The notes beneath the pieces are model-generated. The model saw only the letters and a program-made list of their open reading frames with translations, did not search any database and was not told the DNA's origin. The translations under genes were made by a program, and so were the position numbers. From NCBI GenBank assembly GCA_963422275.1, contig OY729418.1, positions 1,116,001-1,180,000 on the forward strand: a stretch of 64,000 nt of DNA, given 5' to 3'. The stretch's first letter is position 1. The number at the start of each line of letters is the position of its first letter. Below, piece by piece: positions 17,679 to 27,296 of this stretch. The stretch comes from G963422275 sp963422275. Its GTDB lineage: Bacteria > Pseudomonadota > Alphaproteobacteria > Rhodobacterales > Rhodobacteraceae.

Positions 17679-18296
17679 TTATCGAAGCGTCCACACGGGG
17701 ACGTTCAGGGCGTTGGCGAGAATGCGCTTCGCGGCGTCGAGGATCACGTCGCTCGCGAGCCGGTAGAGCGAGCCGCAGAGCGCCATCAGTGCGCTCACAT
17801 TGCCGGAGATGTCGTCGTTCTCGAGGTCGTTGAGGACGGCGCGGGGATGGGGCAGCTTGCGCCAGACCTTCAGGAACGCCGCGAACTCGACCGCTGCGGC
17901 CTCGCCGACGGTGCCCCGGAACAGCGCCCGCTCGGCCACCGAGTCGAGGCCGTTCCCCCGATGCACGATGTTCGATACGAACTCCCAAGTCCTCGGGCAC
18001 GGGAACGCGCGCTCCTTCGACTGCGGGTCGAAGTGGTGCAGCAGTGTCGGCTCGCACTGGATGAAGAACAGCACCTCGGGCGCAATGCCGTTGGCCGCAC
18101 CCCAGGCGCACCAGTCTTCCGCGTCGACCCGGATCTCGAGGTGGACGAAGCGCGAGGCGCCCTCGGGCAGCTCGCACTCGCCGACCTTGCGGTCGAGCAC
18201 CAGTTGGTACAACGCCGCCCGGACCATCGGCACGGCGGACAGCAACTCCTCGAGGTTGATCATCCAGCCGTCGAGGTCGTCCGAGGGCGGCGCCTA
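17679..18296 (-). pseudogene. AAA-family ATPase of the conjugative-element remnant, C-terminal part
   Basis: An open frame from the IS5 edge (18297) to 17679: DDLDGWMINLEELLSAVPMV, RFVHLEIRVDAEDWCAWGA, APEVLFFIQCEPTLLHHF, FPCPRTWEFVSNIVHRGNG, LFRGTVGEAAAVEFAAFL. These are C-terminal lid sequences of a MoxR-like AAA ATPase that accompanies vWA proteins. The Walker motifs would lie on the other side of the IS insertion. A short minus frame at 21330-21425 beyond the IS may be another piece of the gene, but the reading frames do not join directly. Confidence 0.6.
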
Positions 18297-18297
18297 G

Positions 18298-21200
18298 GGA
18301 ACCTCTGAATACAGCCTGATTTTGGGCGTTGCATTGCGCATCCGGTGCGCGCCCGCTGTCTTGTGCCACGCCTTTCTTTTGGGGGATCACGACATGCAGC
18401 GCCTTCGGCAATTGACCTTTGCCAGCCTCCAATGCGATCGCAAGAAGCGCAAGACGCGCCGCGAGATCTTTCCGGAGCGGATGGACGGCCTGATCCCCTG
18501 GGAGTGCTTGGATGCCCGCATTGCGCCAGTGTATCCGAAGGGCGGCCGCAAGGGGCGACAGCCGCATCCGCTGTCGGCGATGCTGCGCGTGCACTGCGTG
18601 CAACCGTTCTGCAATCTGAGCGACCCGGCGATGGAGAACCAGCTTGCGAGGCCGAGAGCGTCCGGCGCTTTGCCGGGGCGGTGCTTGAGAAGGTTCCGGA
18701 CGAGACGACGATCCCGACTTCCGCCACCGGCTGGAGCGCCGCGGACTGGCGCACCTGCCGTTCGGGAGATCAGGGATCACCTGGCCGAGCGGGGGGGGGT
18801 GCTGAAGAAGGGCAGCATCGTTGACGCCACCATCATCTCGGCGCCATCGTCGACCGGGAACGAGAGCAACGCCCGCGACCCGGAGATGCACCAGACGAAG
18901 AAGGGGAACCAGTGGCATTTCGGGATGAAGCTGCACATCGGAGACTGTGAAAGCATTCCCCGACCCCGAACGGGGCGGACCTCTGAGCCGATGACGGAGA
19001 TGTCGGCGAGCCGGGTTGCCGACGAGCGCTAATGAAGCGGTCCCTGTCCGCCTGTGCCCTGGTTTTCGCAGCCTGCAAGTGCCATGCTCGCCGGCAACCT
19101 GGGCAGCCACAAGGGTTGCCGCGATGCCGGAGCGACGTTGCCGGAAGGTGCCGTCCCGAAGCGAGTTGACGCTTCTTCCGCCCTGCATGGACGACGATGT
19201 GTCCGAACGCAATCCGGTGCGCGCGATCGATGCGTTCGTCGGCACGCTGGATCTGGAGGCGTTGGGTTTTCGGCACGCGGAAGAACACTGCGGGGCCGGC
19301 CAGCCGGCCTGTGATCCGGGACTGCCGCTGAAGCTTGCCTGTACGGCTGTCAACACCGAGTGCGCAGTTCGCGCCGGCTGGAAGCGGAGACGCGACGGAA
19401 CCTGGAGGTGATCTGGCGGTGCCAGGGTGCCACGCCGAGCTGCAGGACAATCGCGGATTTCCGCAAGAGCGATGCATCTGCGCTGCGGGCAGCCAGCCGG
19501 GAGTTCCTTCTGCCCTGCCGGGAGCTGTCGCTTCCGGAGGGCCGCCGGGTGGCTGTCGGCGGGACTTTTTCGAAGGCCAATGCGAATGCGGACAGCATCC
19601 ATGCGAAGGCAAGTCCGGCAAAGAGCCTGAAGCGTCTGGACGAAAGGATTGCCGCGTGTCACAGGCAGTTGGACGAGGCGGATGCGGGATCGGAGGATGG
19701 AGCGGACCGCGCAGAGGATCCGGAACTGGCGGCGAAGATCGGGGCTTTGGTGGAAAGGCGCAAGCACAAGCAGTCTTTGCGGGAAAGCTTGCAGGCAAGC
19801 GGGGAGCGTCGGATGTCGGAGGTCGATCCTGATGCGCGGGTGCTGAAGAAGTCCGGCAGGACCGTGGGCGGCTGCAACTGCCGGATCGCGGCGGAGGACC
19901 GGTGCAAGCCGATTGTCGCGGAGGATGTCGTGCAGGACGGCAATGAAGCCGGCCAGCTGGAGCCGATGATGACGAAGGCCGGCGAAGCCCTGGGCGCCGA
20001 GCGATTGACCGGTCTGGCGGATTCCGGTCGCTTCAGCGGCGAACCGTTGAAGATCCGCGAAGCCAGGGGCCTGGACGCATGCGTCCCGATACCGAGACAT
20101 CCGCCCCGAAGGGACAAGGGCGACGTCGCGCGATTTGGCGGAGACGACGATTTCCGTTGCGATGCCCGGAATGACACGCATGCCTGCCCGGCCGGTCAGC
20201 GGCTGACCCGAAGGGGATCGCCCCGCACAAGGGAGGGCAAGCGGCATTTCGGATACAGTTCGGTGGCAGCGGTTTGCCGGGATTGTTCGCTGAGGGACCG
20301 ATGCCTGACAAAGTCGCGGCCGAGGCGGCGATTGGACCGCTGGGAGCATGAGGACGCGATCGACCGGCATCGCGGGAAGATGAGCGCCGGCGCCCCCTGG
20401 ATGCGCCAAAGAGCTGCGCTCCTCGGGCATCCTTTCGGCACCGTCAAGCGATGGGCGGGAATGGACCGTTTCCTGATGCGCGGACACGAAAAGCGCCGCG
20501 GCGAGTTCAGCCTGATGACACTGGGGCATGACTTCAAGCGGGTGATGAACGAGTCGGGGGCGGCGGCCTTCAGGGAGCATTGCCTGCAAAAGCGGCAGAC
20601 CGGGATGATTGGCGCGCAACATTGCTCCGGGAGCCGTGCTTTCCCGTCATTCAGCGCGGCTTCAGGGTGGAGATGTCGTGTCGGCTCCTGCGAAGCGGCC
20701 CATGTGCCAAATGTCCGGCTCCTTGGCGGTGTCCGGTCCGATCCGGACACGGACACCGCCGTCAGGAACAATGAAAAACCGTCCGCGAAAGCTGATGCTT
20801 TCACAGTCTCCTCGGCACCGACCCCCGGGGTCTGGTGCACCATCCGGAGGGAACGGCCGCCAACGTCGCGACCGGCGCCTTCGGGTCGGCTTCTGCACGG
20901 CGAGGAGGAGCAAGTCCGGGGTGACTCCGGATATCGCGGGATCGGCAAGCGGGCGGAGCGCGCGCATCGCGAGGTGTCGTGGCGGATTGCCCTGCCCCGG
21001 GCAGGGCGCGAGTGGAGCATCCGTTCCGGATCGCGAGCGGGTGTTCGGCTGCGACATGGTTCGCCATCGGGGTCTGGAGAAGAACGTGCAGCGGCTTGCG
21101 CCGCTTTTGGGCTTCTCGAACCTGATGATTGCTCAGCCGCACCTGTCGTGACAAGGGAGAAGCGTGTCCGGAATTTGCCGGATCGGCCCTGCGGGGGCTG

Positions 21201-21324
21201 AACCGGCGGCGGTTTCGCCCCGAAAACGCTCATTTGCGGCTTCCGGACCGCCGAAAACCGACCGGTGCAGCCTGAAAGGGCTTTCGCAGCCAAAACCAGA
21301 AAAACCTTCCAAATCAGAGGTTCC
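18298..21324 (+). mobile_element. IS5-family element, copy 1 (type A), with nested IS1182
   Basis: Bounded by inverted ends GGAACCTCTGA (18298) and TCAGAGGTTCC (ending 21324) and flanked on both sides by CTAG, the 4-bp target duplication usual for this group. The left part encodes a transposase start (MQRLRQLTFASLQCDRKKRK, RREIFPERMDGLIPWE, GRKGRQPHPLSAMLRVHC, then SIVDATIISAPSSTGNE and KGNQWHFGMKLHIG). It is interrupted at 18940 by an IS1182 element and resumes after 20811. Frameshifts and a 9-G run (18791-18799) also break it. The same element is present at 47769-48815. It truncates the AAA ATPase gene. Confidence 0.87.
18941..20810 (+). mobile_element. IS1182-family element nested in the IS5 copy
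   Basis: Perfect inverted ends GAGACTGTGAAAGCAT (from 18941) and ATGCTTTCACAGTCTC (to 20810) interrupt the IS5 transposase exactly between the codons for HIG and TDT. The plus strand encodes an IS1182 transposase: NPVRAIDAFVGTLDLEALGF (from about 19200), then after a frame change near 19365 SSRRLEAETRRNLEVIW, TIADFRKSDASALR, VDPDARVLKKSGRT, RYSSV-like and CPAGQRLTRR, WEHEDAIDRH, HPFGTVKRWAG, and LMTLGHDFKRVMN. A single frameshift separates the two parts. Related ends appear in the small elements at 41701-41882 and 44222-44330. Confidence 0.85.
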
Positions 21325-21779
21325 CTAGGCGCTGCCAGCCTATCGGGCGCGACCTTTTGCAGAGTGCTGACGGGGGCGACGCGCTCGGCCGCCACCATCA
21401 GGAAAAATCCATCGGTCTCCTCCAATCGAACGTCATGACAAGCGTTTGCAGCCTCTTAAGTACGACCTGTCAATGACGGAGGGGTGCAGTTCGAAAAAAA
21501 TCTTGGATTGAGAAGCCAACCTCGTTAATTTTTCAGACGCATGATCGCGCAAGCATTCTTTTCTGAAGAAGAACATCAGAATTTGCTTTGATTTGACCAA
21601 GTGCAGGACTCATGGCCAGAAAATGACAGCAGCAGTTTCCTGGCGTCGAGAAAGTCATTGATTCGGCCTTCTGCCAGCAGCAAATCGAGGGCTTGCCGTC
21701 GCCATTGCAGATAGCATGGCCACCTCGGGTGTGGCCAATGTAGCGCGAAAGAGCTCTTTCTTGAGCAGACTGGCCACGT
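21325..21779. other. Gene-poor stretch right of the IS5 copy
   Basis: 21330-21425 holds a short minus frame (FFLMVAAERVAPVSTLQ) that could be the other side of the AAA gene cut by the IS. 21430-21600 is AT-richer with no gene. A minus frame around 21576-21720 (ALDLLLAEGRINDFLDARK) looks protein-like but is not recognised. Confidence 0.3.
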
Positions 21780-22053
21780 GCGGTGTGTCTTCCGGCGTGT
21801 CACATCGATCATCGCCGTTCTCGCAACCTCACTCCAGGGCGCGAAGCGTTTGCAGAGGTTCTTGTGCAGGCAATGGCAGATGGCGCGGCGACCGCAGCGA
21901 ATGGCGTTCGTGGTTACAGGCCGGTCGTCGCCCGGACACCCGCCGCATCTTGTGGGGCAGCAGTGGTTGAATGCACGCGAACTGAGCTTTGGACAGCCAG
22001 AAATTGAAGCAGGCATGACAACTGCAAGGGTCAACGCTCGGACTGTCATCCAA
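21780..22053 (-). mobile_element. IS5-family (IS427-like) transposase, N-terminal remnant
   Basis: Minus frame with FWLSKAQFACIQPLLPHKMR and, in a shifted frame, VSGRRPACNHERHSLR-like and TLCKRFAPWSEV pieces. This matches the transposase N-terminus in which WLSDAQFARIxPLLP precedes RGVPRVDDRRVISGI and KTLYNRFVRW. Only about the first 80 residues are represented and several frames are used. It lies directly upstream of the second abiE pair. Confidence 0.45.
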
Positions 22054-22080
22054 GCGGGATGGGGCAAAATTTCTTCGTCA

Positions 22081-22109
22081 TTGACGGACCAAAGACAATA
22101 TCATATATG
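22081..22109 (+). promoter_or_regulatory. Candidate promoter of the second abiE pair
   Basis: TTGACG (22081-22086) and TATATG (22104-22109) are separated by 17 bp and lie about 40 bp upstream of the ATG at 22148. A second TTGACA at 22123 has no good -10. Confidence 0.4.
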
Positions 22110-22147
22110 GCTATCGGTGGCTTTGACAAACATTTCAATGAATTATC

Positions 22148-22957
22148 ATGTCCCGGCTCATATCCGCACCCTTCTTCAGCGCCCACCCGGTCTTCCGCCG
22201 CGCCGAATACGCCGCCGCCGTCAGGCGCCATCCAGGTGACAGGGTCGTCACCGCCATGCTCGCCCAGCATCTTCGGGCTGGCAACGTCCGGCGCATCGCA
22301 CGCGGCGTCTTCGCGTCCGTGCCGAAGCACGCCGATGCCCGAACATGGCCAATCGACCGTTTTCTCGCCGCCTCCCGCCTGCGCCCCGGCGGCGTGATTG
22401 CCTATCATTCGGCTCTCGAACTGCACGGTTGCGCCTATACCGAGGGACATGACGTGCAGGTCGTTGCCCCCGGCGAGTCCTGCTTGTTCGAGAAGACCGG
22501 GATCACCTGCCGATTCGTCAAGCCGCCGCGCGGCTTCGGCGGACGGAACGAGGCATCAGCGGACGGCGTGACGGTCGTCGACCGCCTAGGATTGAAGGTC
22601 GAGGTGACGACGCTCGAGCTGACCATCGCCGACCTGTTCGATCGCCCCGATCTGGCCGGTGGCGCGGAGGAACTTTTCGACTCGCTGGACCTAGTGGCTT
22701 GCATCGATATCGAGACGCTAGTTTGCCACGCGCGTGCGCGTGGCAACGCCGCCGCCGCCGGTGCACTAGGTTTCTGGTTGCGGCGCGAGCAGACGCAGCT
22801 GGGCGTTTCATGCCAAGCGCTGGAGGAACTCCGTGCGCTAGCTCCGTCACAAGCGCGTTATGCCCTCGGTGCCCGCCCGGGAACTGGACGGATGGCGAAG
22901 GGGTGGAATGTCATTCTACCCGCCAACATCATCGAACGCCGGTTCGAGGGGCTGTGA
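22148..22957 (+). CDS. AbiEi-like antitoxin, second copy
   Basis: 269-residue protein with the AbiEi organisation: N-terminal winged-helix part (AMLAQHLRAGNVRRIARGVFASVP), then RLRPGGVIAYHSALELHG, QVVAPGESCLF, VTVVDRLGLKVEVTTLELTIAD and a C-terminal half ending KGWNVILPANIIERRFEGL. It is not closely similar to the abiEi at 3100. Such proteins repress the operon and counter an AbiEii nucleotidyltransferase. The stop codon overlaps a GTG start of the downstream toxin-like gene (GTGA). The reading frame is intact, whereas its partner is frameshifted, so this is probably an orphan antitoxin. Confidence 0.8.
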   Translation: MSRLISAPFFSAHPVFRRAEYAAAVRRHPGDRVVTAMLAQHLRAGNVRRIARGVFASVPKHADARTWPIDRFLAASRLRPGGVIAYHSALELHGCAYTEGHDVQVVAPGESCLFEKTGITCRFVKPPRGFGGRNEASADGVTVVDRLGLKVEVTTLELTIADLFDRPDLAGGAEELFDSLDLVACIDIETLVCHARARGNAAAAGALGFWLRREQTQLGVSCQALEELRALAPSQARYALGARPGTGRMAKGWNVILPANIIERRFEGL

Positions 22958-23936
22958 ATGATGCCGCCCTCCACCAAGACGCTGCAACGCCTCGCCAGCG
23001 AAACCGGTTACCAGTTGGCACTCTGGAGAAGGCATTGCGGCTTCTGCACCTGCTGCAGGAGATTGCCGGCGACCCGGCACTCTACGAACGACTTGCCCTC
23101 AAGGGCGGAACAGCGCTCAATCTCTTCCACCTCGATCTTGACCGCCTGTCTGTCGACATCAACCTGAACTATGTCGGTGCGCTCGACCGGGCGGCAATGG
23201 AGAGTGAACGTGCCACGGTTGACACTGCCATCGGCCGTCTCTTGGCTTCTCATGGCTACGGAGTTCGCCGGTCGGCCCAGCGAGCATGCTGGCGGTAAAT
23301 GGCTGTCCCGCTATATGTCTGCGCTCGGCGGCGGCGGTATCTTGGAGATCGACGTGAACTACATGGCGCGCGAACCCCTGTTCGGTGCGCCGCGCATGGC
23401 GTCCTGTTCCATTGGGAGGCATTCGAACAAGTGATGTTCTTGTCCTCGACCTCCACGAGATCGTTGCCGGCAAAATCGTGGCACTTGTTGACCGGCGTGC
23501 CGCGCGGGATTTGTTTGACGCGCGTCGTATCCTGTCGATCAATGGGCTCGATTGGCGACAGATCAAAGCGGCAGTGCTGGCCATGGGTGCCAGCGGACGG
23601 CGCGACTGGAGAATCGTGTCGGCCGCCGCCATCGACGGCGACCCGCGCGAGTTCCGCCGGAAACTCGCAGTTTGCCTGCCGCGCAATCGCTTTGCCGGCG
23701 TGAGAGAAGTTGATGCCTGGATCGAGGAGACCGTTTCACTCTGTCGGGAAAGGCTCGCATTCCTGTTCGATCTGTCGGCGAATGAGCGGGCGTTTCTCGA
23801 TGATGTTCTCGGCCACGGTGAAATTAATGCCGACCTGCTCGATGTGGGCCCCGAGATACGAACGCGAATTGGGATCATGCCGATGCTGGCGTGGAAGTGC
23901 CTGCATGTCCGCAAGAGCCGTGGGCAGCATGAGTGA
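22954..23936 (+). pseudogene. AbiEii-like nucleotidyltransferase toxin, frameshifted
   Basis: Frame 1 from the GTG at 22954 gives LEKALRLLHLLQEIAGDP, LALKGGTALNLFHLDLDRLSVDINLNYVG. Around 23270 the coding shifts to GKWLSRYMSALGGGGILEIDVNYMAREP, and near 23395 to RTSDVLVLDLHEIVAGKIVALVDRRAARDLFDARRIL and a long C-terminal domain ending WKCLHVRKSRGQHE. The family is clear (GG-T-LN, DI-LNY, KIVAL-DR-A-RDLFD). The second metal-binding acid of the usual DIDLNY is Asn, so the active site is lost in addition to the two frameshifts. Confidence 0.83.
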
Positions 23937-23968
23937 GGCATGGATATCTTCCGTCCTTGGGATGTTGA

Positions 23969-23994
23969 CCGGATGCGGTCGCGACCGCATCCGG
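23969..23994. repeat. Perfect 26-bp palindrome
   Basis: CCGGATGCGGTCG and its exact reverse complement abut, giving a 26-bp perfect palindrome 30 bp after the abiEii-like pseudogene. No T-tract follows, so a simple rho-independent terminator is not supported; a terminator of another type, a recombination site or a REP-like unit are possible. Confidence 0.45.
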
Positions 23995-24149
23995 TTCATG
24001 ACTTGATGCCGTCGGAATCTGGTGCGCGAGGAACTGTGCCTGCCACCGATCCTTTCGTCACATGTTGGAAACCGCGGCTTCCCGCCCTGCCGTCCGGCGA
24101 TGGTGTCGGCACTGTTGCCTTGCAACTGCCCCCGGGGGAGCAGTCGTCG

Positions 24150-24871
24150 TGCGCGATTTGAAGAAGCGTCGGACGCGGCGCGAGGCGTTGCTCGAGAATA
24201 TGAAAGGTCTGATCCCGCGAGATTGACTGGAGGAGCGGACCGTGCCGTTCCACCCGAAGTCCAGCCACACCCGCTCGGGGTAATGCTCGCGTGCACTGCG
24301 TGCAGTTGTTCCAAGACCTTGACGACCCCGGGATGGAGTACAAGTTCTTGCGATGTGGAGTCGGTGCGGTGCTTCGTCGGGTGCGCTGCACGGCGAGACG
24401 ACGATCCTGCACTTCCGCCACTTGCTGGAGAGGCACGGTCTGGGCGAGGCGCTGTTCGAGGAGATCAACGCGCACCTGGACGCGCTCGGGCATCGGCTGA
24501 AGACGGGGACGATCGTGGACGCGAGCATCATCGCCGTGCTGTCGTCGGCTAAGAACCGAAACCGGGGGGGGGGGGGGCAGGAGATGCGCCGGACAAAGAA
24601 GGGCAGCCAGTGGTGTTTCGAAATGAAGATGCATATCGAGGTGGACGCGGAAATGGGCTTGGCGCACCGCCACCGGCTGACGCGCAGGGTCAATCCCTCC
24701 GCAACCACTGAAAGGCGACGCAAGACGCCTCGCTCGGTCGTGGACCATGCCTCCAATCGCACTGTCTTCGACAGGAAATGCAACGCTTGGGTCTCCAATG
24801 CTCCCCGGCTTCTCTGCACATCAACCCAACAACTCTTGTGACCAACAAAAATCGGAGCTGTTCAGACCTTC
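24150..24871 (+). mobile_element. IS5-family element (type B), degraded
   Basis: Plus-strand transposase pieces in several frames: DLKKRRTRREALLENMKGLIPR, a zone matching HCVQLFQDLDDPGMEY, then GETTILHFRHLLERHGLGEALFEE, IVDASIIAVLSSAKNRN and TKKGSQWCFEMKMHIEVDAEMG. A run of 14 G (24564-24577) falls in the catalytic domain. The right end reads, on the minus strand, GGGAAGGTCTGAACA next to CTAG at 24872-24877, inside the 3' end of murU. The C-terminal part of the transposase is missing. No left end could be identified. Confidence 0.7.
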
Positions 24872-25566
24872 CCTAGCATGTCTTCGGATGACGCCAGTCC
24901 AAGCGGTGTTCCGGCATCCGCCCAGACTCCAGGGTAAACCATTCCGGAAAGACGCGCCCGCTCGGCAATCCGGTTCCAAAGAACATTGAGCGAAAATGCT
25001 CGTTCAGGAATTTTGGCGAGTTCGTACGTCTTGATGATTTGCGCACCCGAATAAATCAATCCTGGCATTCCCTTCGGGCATCGGCGAATCCTGCCGCTGT
25101 CGGCAAAGCGAAAGTCTCCCGTTCCCTTGTGCCCGAATGCATTCGCCTTCGGAACAAGAAGAAGCAAGGCATCCATCAATTCAGGGTTCCATTTCTCCTC
25201 GAGCATGAGAAGGGGATTGCCTCCCTGCCACACAGCATCGGCGTTAAGAGTGAATACCGGCTCGGCGCCCAACACGGGAAGTGCATGCCTGAGCCCGCCT
25301 CCCGTATCAAGGATGTCGGGGGTTTCGCGCGACACGACAACACCATCCCAAGCGGACAGGTGCTTCGCAAGAATCCCGGCCTTGTAATGAACATTCACGA
25401 CGCAGTTGGCGATGTTTGCCTCACGCACGAGTTCGAGCGCATGGTCGATGAGCGGGCGGCCACCGACCTCGATCATCGGCTTCGGTCGATCCGCAACCAA
25501 GCTGCCGAGGCGCGTTCCGAAACCCGCCGCAAACACCATGATCGAGCTAGGCTTCAGCTGTGCCAC
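24862..25566 (-). CDS. murU: N-acetylmuramate-1-phosphate uridylyltransferase-like nucleotidyltransferase
   Basis: About 234 residues of the sugar-1-phosphate nucleotidyltransferase fold: MVFAAGFGTRLGSLVADRPKP with the nucleotide-binding loop, VGGRPLIDHALELV, DTGGGLRHALPVLG, VFTLNADAVW, then VWADAGTPLGL. With the AmgK-type kinase it forms the anhydro-recycling route that turns MurNAc into UDP-MurNAc. The GTG at 25566 overlaps the kinase stop by 13 bp; an ATG at 25539 leaves only MVFAAG and seems too short. The last three codons (Gly-Lys-Val) and the stop come from the end of the adjacent IS5 type B element, so the natural C-terminus has been replaced. Confidence 0.88.
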   Translation of the reverse strand: MAQLKPSSIMVFAAGFGTRLGSLVADRPKPMIEVGGRPLIDHALELVREANIANCVVNVHYKAGILAKHLSAWDGVVVSRETPDILDTGGGLRHALPVLGAEPVFTLNADAVWQGGNPLLMLEEKWNPELMDALLLLVPKANAFGHKGTGDFRFADSGRIRRCPKGMPGLIYSGAQIIKTYELAKIPERAFSLNVLWNRIAERARLSGMVYPGVWADAGTPLGLASSEDMLGKV

Positions 25567-26564
25567 GCTGTGAGTCGTGCGAGCGCTCCCGATGTCGGCT
25601 TGGGGATGTGCCGGTCAACGAACATGGCAAGCTCCGACAGGTATGGATGAGCGAGGTTCCCGGCCAAATGGCTCCAGACACGGTCGATCAGGCCGACATA
25701 CCTGCACTTTCCATCCCGCATTGCGAGCCGGGAAAAGACTCCCAAGATACCCAGATTCCGCTGCGCTCCAGAAACCGCCACCTCGCGTTCGAGCGTGCCA
25801 AGCGCCGTTCCAGTCTTTTCTGCATAATACTGGAGCATCGCGCCGCGCATCTCGGACGGCAGGTCCCGGCGAGCATCATCTAGCAAGGACGCGAGGTCGT
25901 ATGCGGGGTGCGCCAACTTCGCATCCTGATAGTCCAAGAGGCCAACTCGCCGCGGTCCGACGCGGGCAGGAAGCCAGATGGCGTTCGCAGCATGAAAATC
26001 CCTGTGCACGAAGAATTTGCGACCTCCGATGCTGTCTGTCATCCCGGCAACGATGTCGCGAAGTGCAGAACTCAATTCGCTGGACGGCTCAGACCCCACA
26101 ACTGCGAGGCGATACCAGTCAAGCGCCCGCAAGGCGACCTCTGCCTGCAGAATAGGCGAATACTCCGGCAGGTCGGGCGACGGGCGGTTTCGAAGCTCCA
26201 CGAGCACATCAATGGCTGTTCGATAGAGAAGGGCTTCCAAACCCGGTCTTCTATTCAAGACACTCGAGAAGAGCTCGTTGCCGAGGTCTTCAAGCAACAG
26301 CAACCCTAGAATCAAGTTCTCCGCAAGAATGCTGGGCGCACTCAGTCCCAAGGCACGGAGATGGCTGGTCACTGCCACAAAATTGGCTTGGGAGCCGCAG
26401 GACTCCATCGGGGCGTCCATTAGAATTGCCCGATTGCCGTTTCCAGGCTGGGTTATCCGTTCATACCTTCTAAGAGATGCATCACCCGCGATAACGCTTC
26501 GTTCTGCACCCGACCACCCCGCATTCGCAAGAAAGCTTGATATTTCCAGACCGCGGTTTGTCAA
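25554..26564 (-). CDS. amgK: N-acetylmuramate/N-acetylglucosamine kinase-like phosphotransferase
   Basis: 336-residue aminoglycoside-phosphotransferase-fold kinase. The N-lobe carries VIAGDASLRRYERI and LLLLEDLG; the catalytic loop is FFVHRDFHAANAIWLP (His-x-Asp with downstream Asn) and the metal-binding segment is GLLDYQDAKLAHPAYDLASLL. AmgK phosphorylates MurNAc and GlcNAc at C1, feeding MurU, whose gene overlaps the 3' end. Upstream, tsaE overlaps by 4 bp (ATGA). The tsaE-amgK-murU order is typical for Rhodobacterales, where addB normally follows on the same strand; here addB is 5 kb away and divergent. Confidence 0.9.
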   Translation of the reverse strand: MTNRGLEISSFLANAGWSGAERSVIAGDASLRRYERITQPGNGNRAILMDAPMESCGSQANFVAVTSHLRALGLSAPSILAENLILGLLLLEDLGNELFSSVLNRRPGLEALLYRTAIDVLVELRNRPSPDLPEYSPILQAEVALRALDWYRLAVVGSEPSSELSSALRDIVAGMTDSIGGRKFFVHRDFHAANAIWLPARVGPRRVGLLDYQDAKLAHPAYDLASLLDDARRDLPSEMRGAMLQYYAEKTGTALGTLEREVAVSGAQRNLGILGVFSRLAMRDGKCRYVGLIDRVWSHLAGNLAHPYLSELAMFVDRHIPKPTSGALARLTAWHS

Positions 26565-27055
26565 CTACCGGCCACCACTTGTTCGCCAAGTTTCCGGCAC
26601 CTTGTCTCGATCCGAAGCCTCCGTTCAAGATCGCTTTCGCGTGGAATATCGAACTGGATCAGCAAGGACTTCTCCGGGGCGAGACCTCCAAGCCGCTCCG
26701 GCCATTCCACAAGGCACAAAGCCGACCCGAACGCTTCGTCCAAGCCGAGTTCATCCAATTCACCGGAACAGGCGATCCGGTAGAGATCGGCATGCCAGAT
26801 CTCCAGGGATCCAGCGTAGTAGGTCTGGACAAGTGTGTAGGTGGGGGAGGGGATTTCGTCATCGGTCCCGCACTCGGCCAGCAACTTTCCTATGAGCGCC
26901 CTTGCAAATACGGTCTTCCCTGCCCCAATCGGACCGGAAAGCAGCAGGGTGTCGCCCTCCTCCACAAGCCCCGCGATCCATTTTCCTATCTCTTCCATGC
27001 GCTCGTGAGAGCAGACGCGGAGAATTGCGCGGTATGTCCTGTCATCGGCCGTCAT
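26561..27055 (-). CDS. tsaE: tRNA threonylcarbamoyladenosine biosynthesis ATPase TsaE
   Basis: 164-residue P-loop protein: GDTLLLSGPIGAGKTVFARAL (Walker A about residues 41-48), IPSPTYTLVQTYYAG, WHADLYRI, LVEWPERLG. TsaE stimulates the TsaD-TsaB complex in t6A synthesis; tsaD is at 9563. Length and motifs are normal for alphaproteobacterial TsaE. It is first in an overlapping tsaE-amgK-murU series. The 240 bp upstream, toward senC, contain no recognisable gene, although relatives often carry the redox sensor kinase regB there. Confidence 0.93.
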   Translation of the reverse strand: MTADDRTYRAILRVCSHERMEEIGKWIAGLVEEGDTLLLSGPIGAGKTVFARALIGKLLAECGTDDEIPSPTYTLVQTYYAGSLEIWHADLYRIACSGELDELGLDEAFGSALCLVEWPERLGGLAPEKSLLIQFDIPRESDLERRLRIETRCRKLGEQVVAGS

Positions 27056-27296
27056 GGCTCTGGATCAAAATCGATTCCTATCGACGGATGCTTGCAGTTG
27101 CCGCACCGAGCATATCCACAACACGCCATCAGCGAAACCTCGGAGGCGCAACGGGCCACCAGAGGAAAGGCAAGCGCCATGAAACCGCGAGGTCTGGGCG
27201 ACAGGCTGGATTCCAATTGAAAATTGCAGCCTGAAGCGATATCCTGCAGGGGAGGGAAAATGTCCGTAGCTGTCAGATCTTCGGGGGACTGTCCAA

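Noticed and set aside
17479..20622. Minus-strand open frame of 1047 codons
   Set aside because: It runs antisense across the AAA remnant, IS5 and IS1182 transposase regions and has Pro/Arg/Ser-rich composition typical of a GC-rich shadow; the real proteins are in other frames.
19360..21201. 613-codon plus frame read as one protein
   Set aside because: It fuses the IS1182 transposase with out-of-frame IS5 sequence; the inverted ends show two separate elements.
23969..23994. Rho-independent terminator
   Set aside because: The palindrome has no T-tract on either side and no loop.
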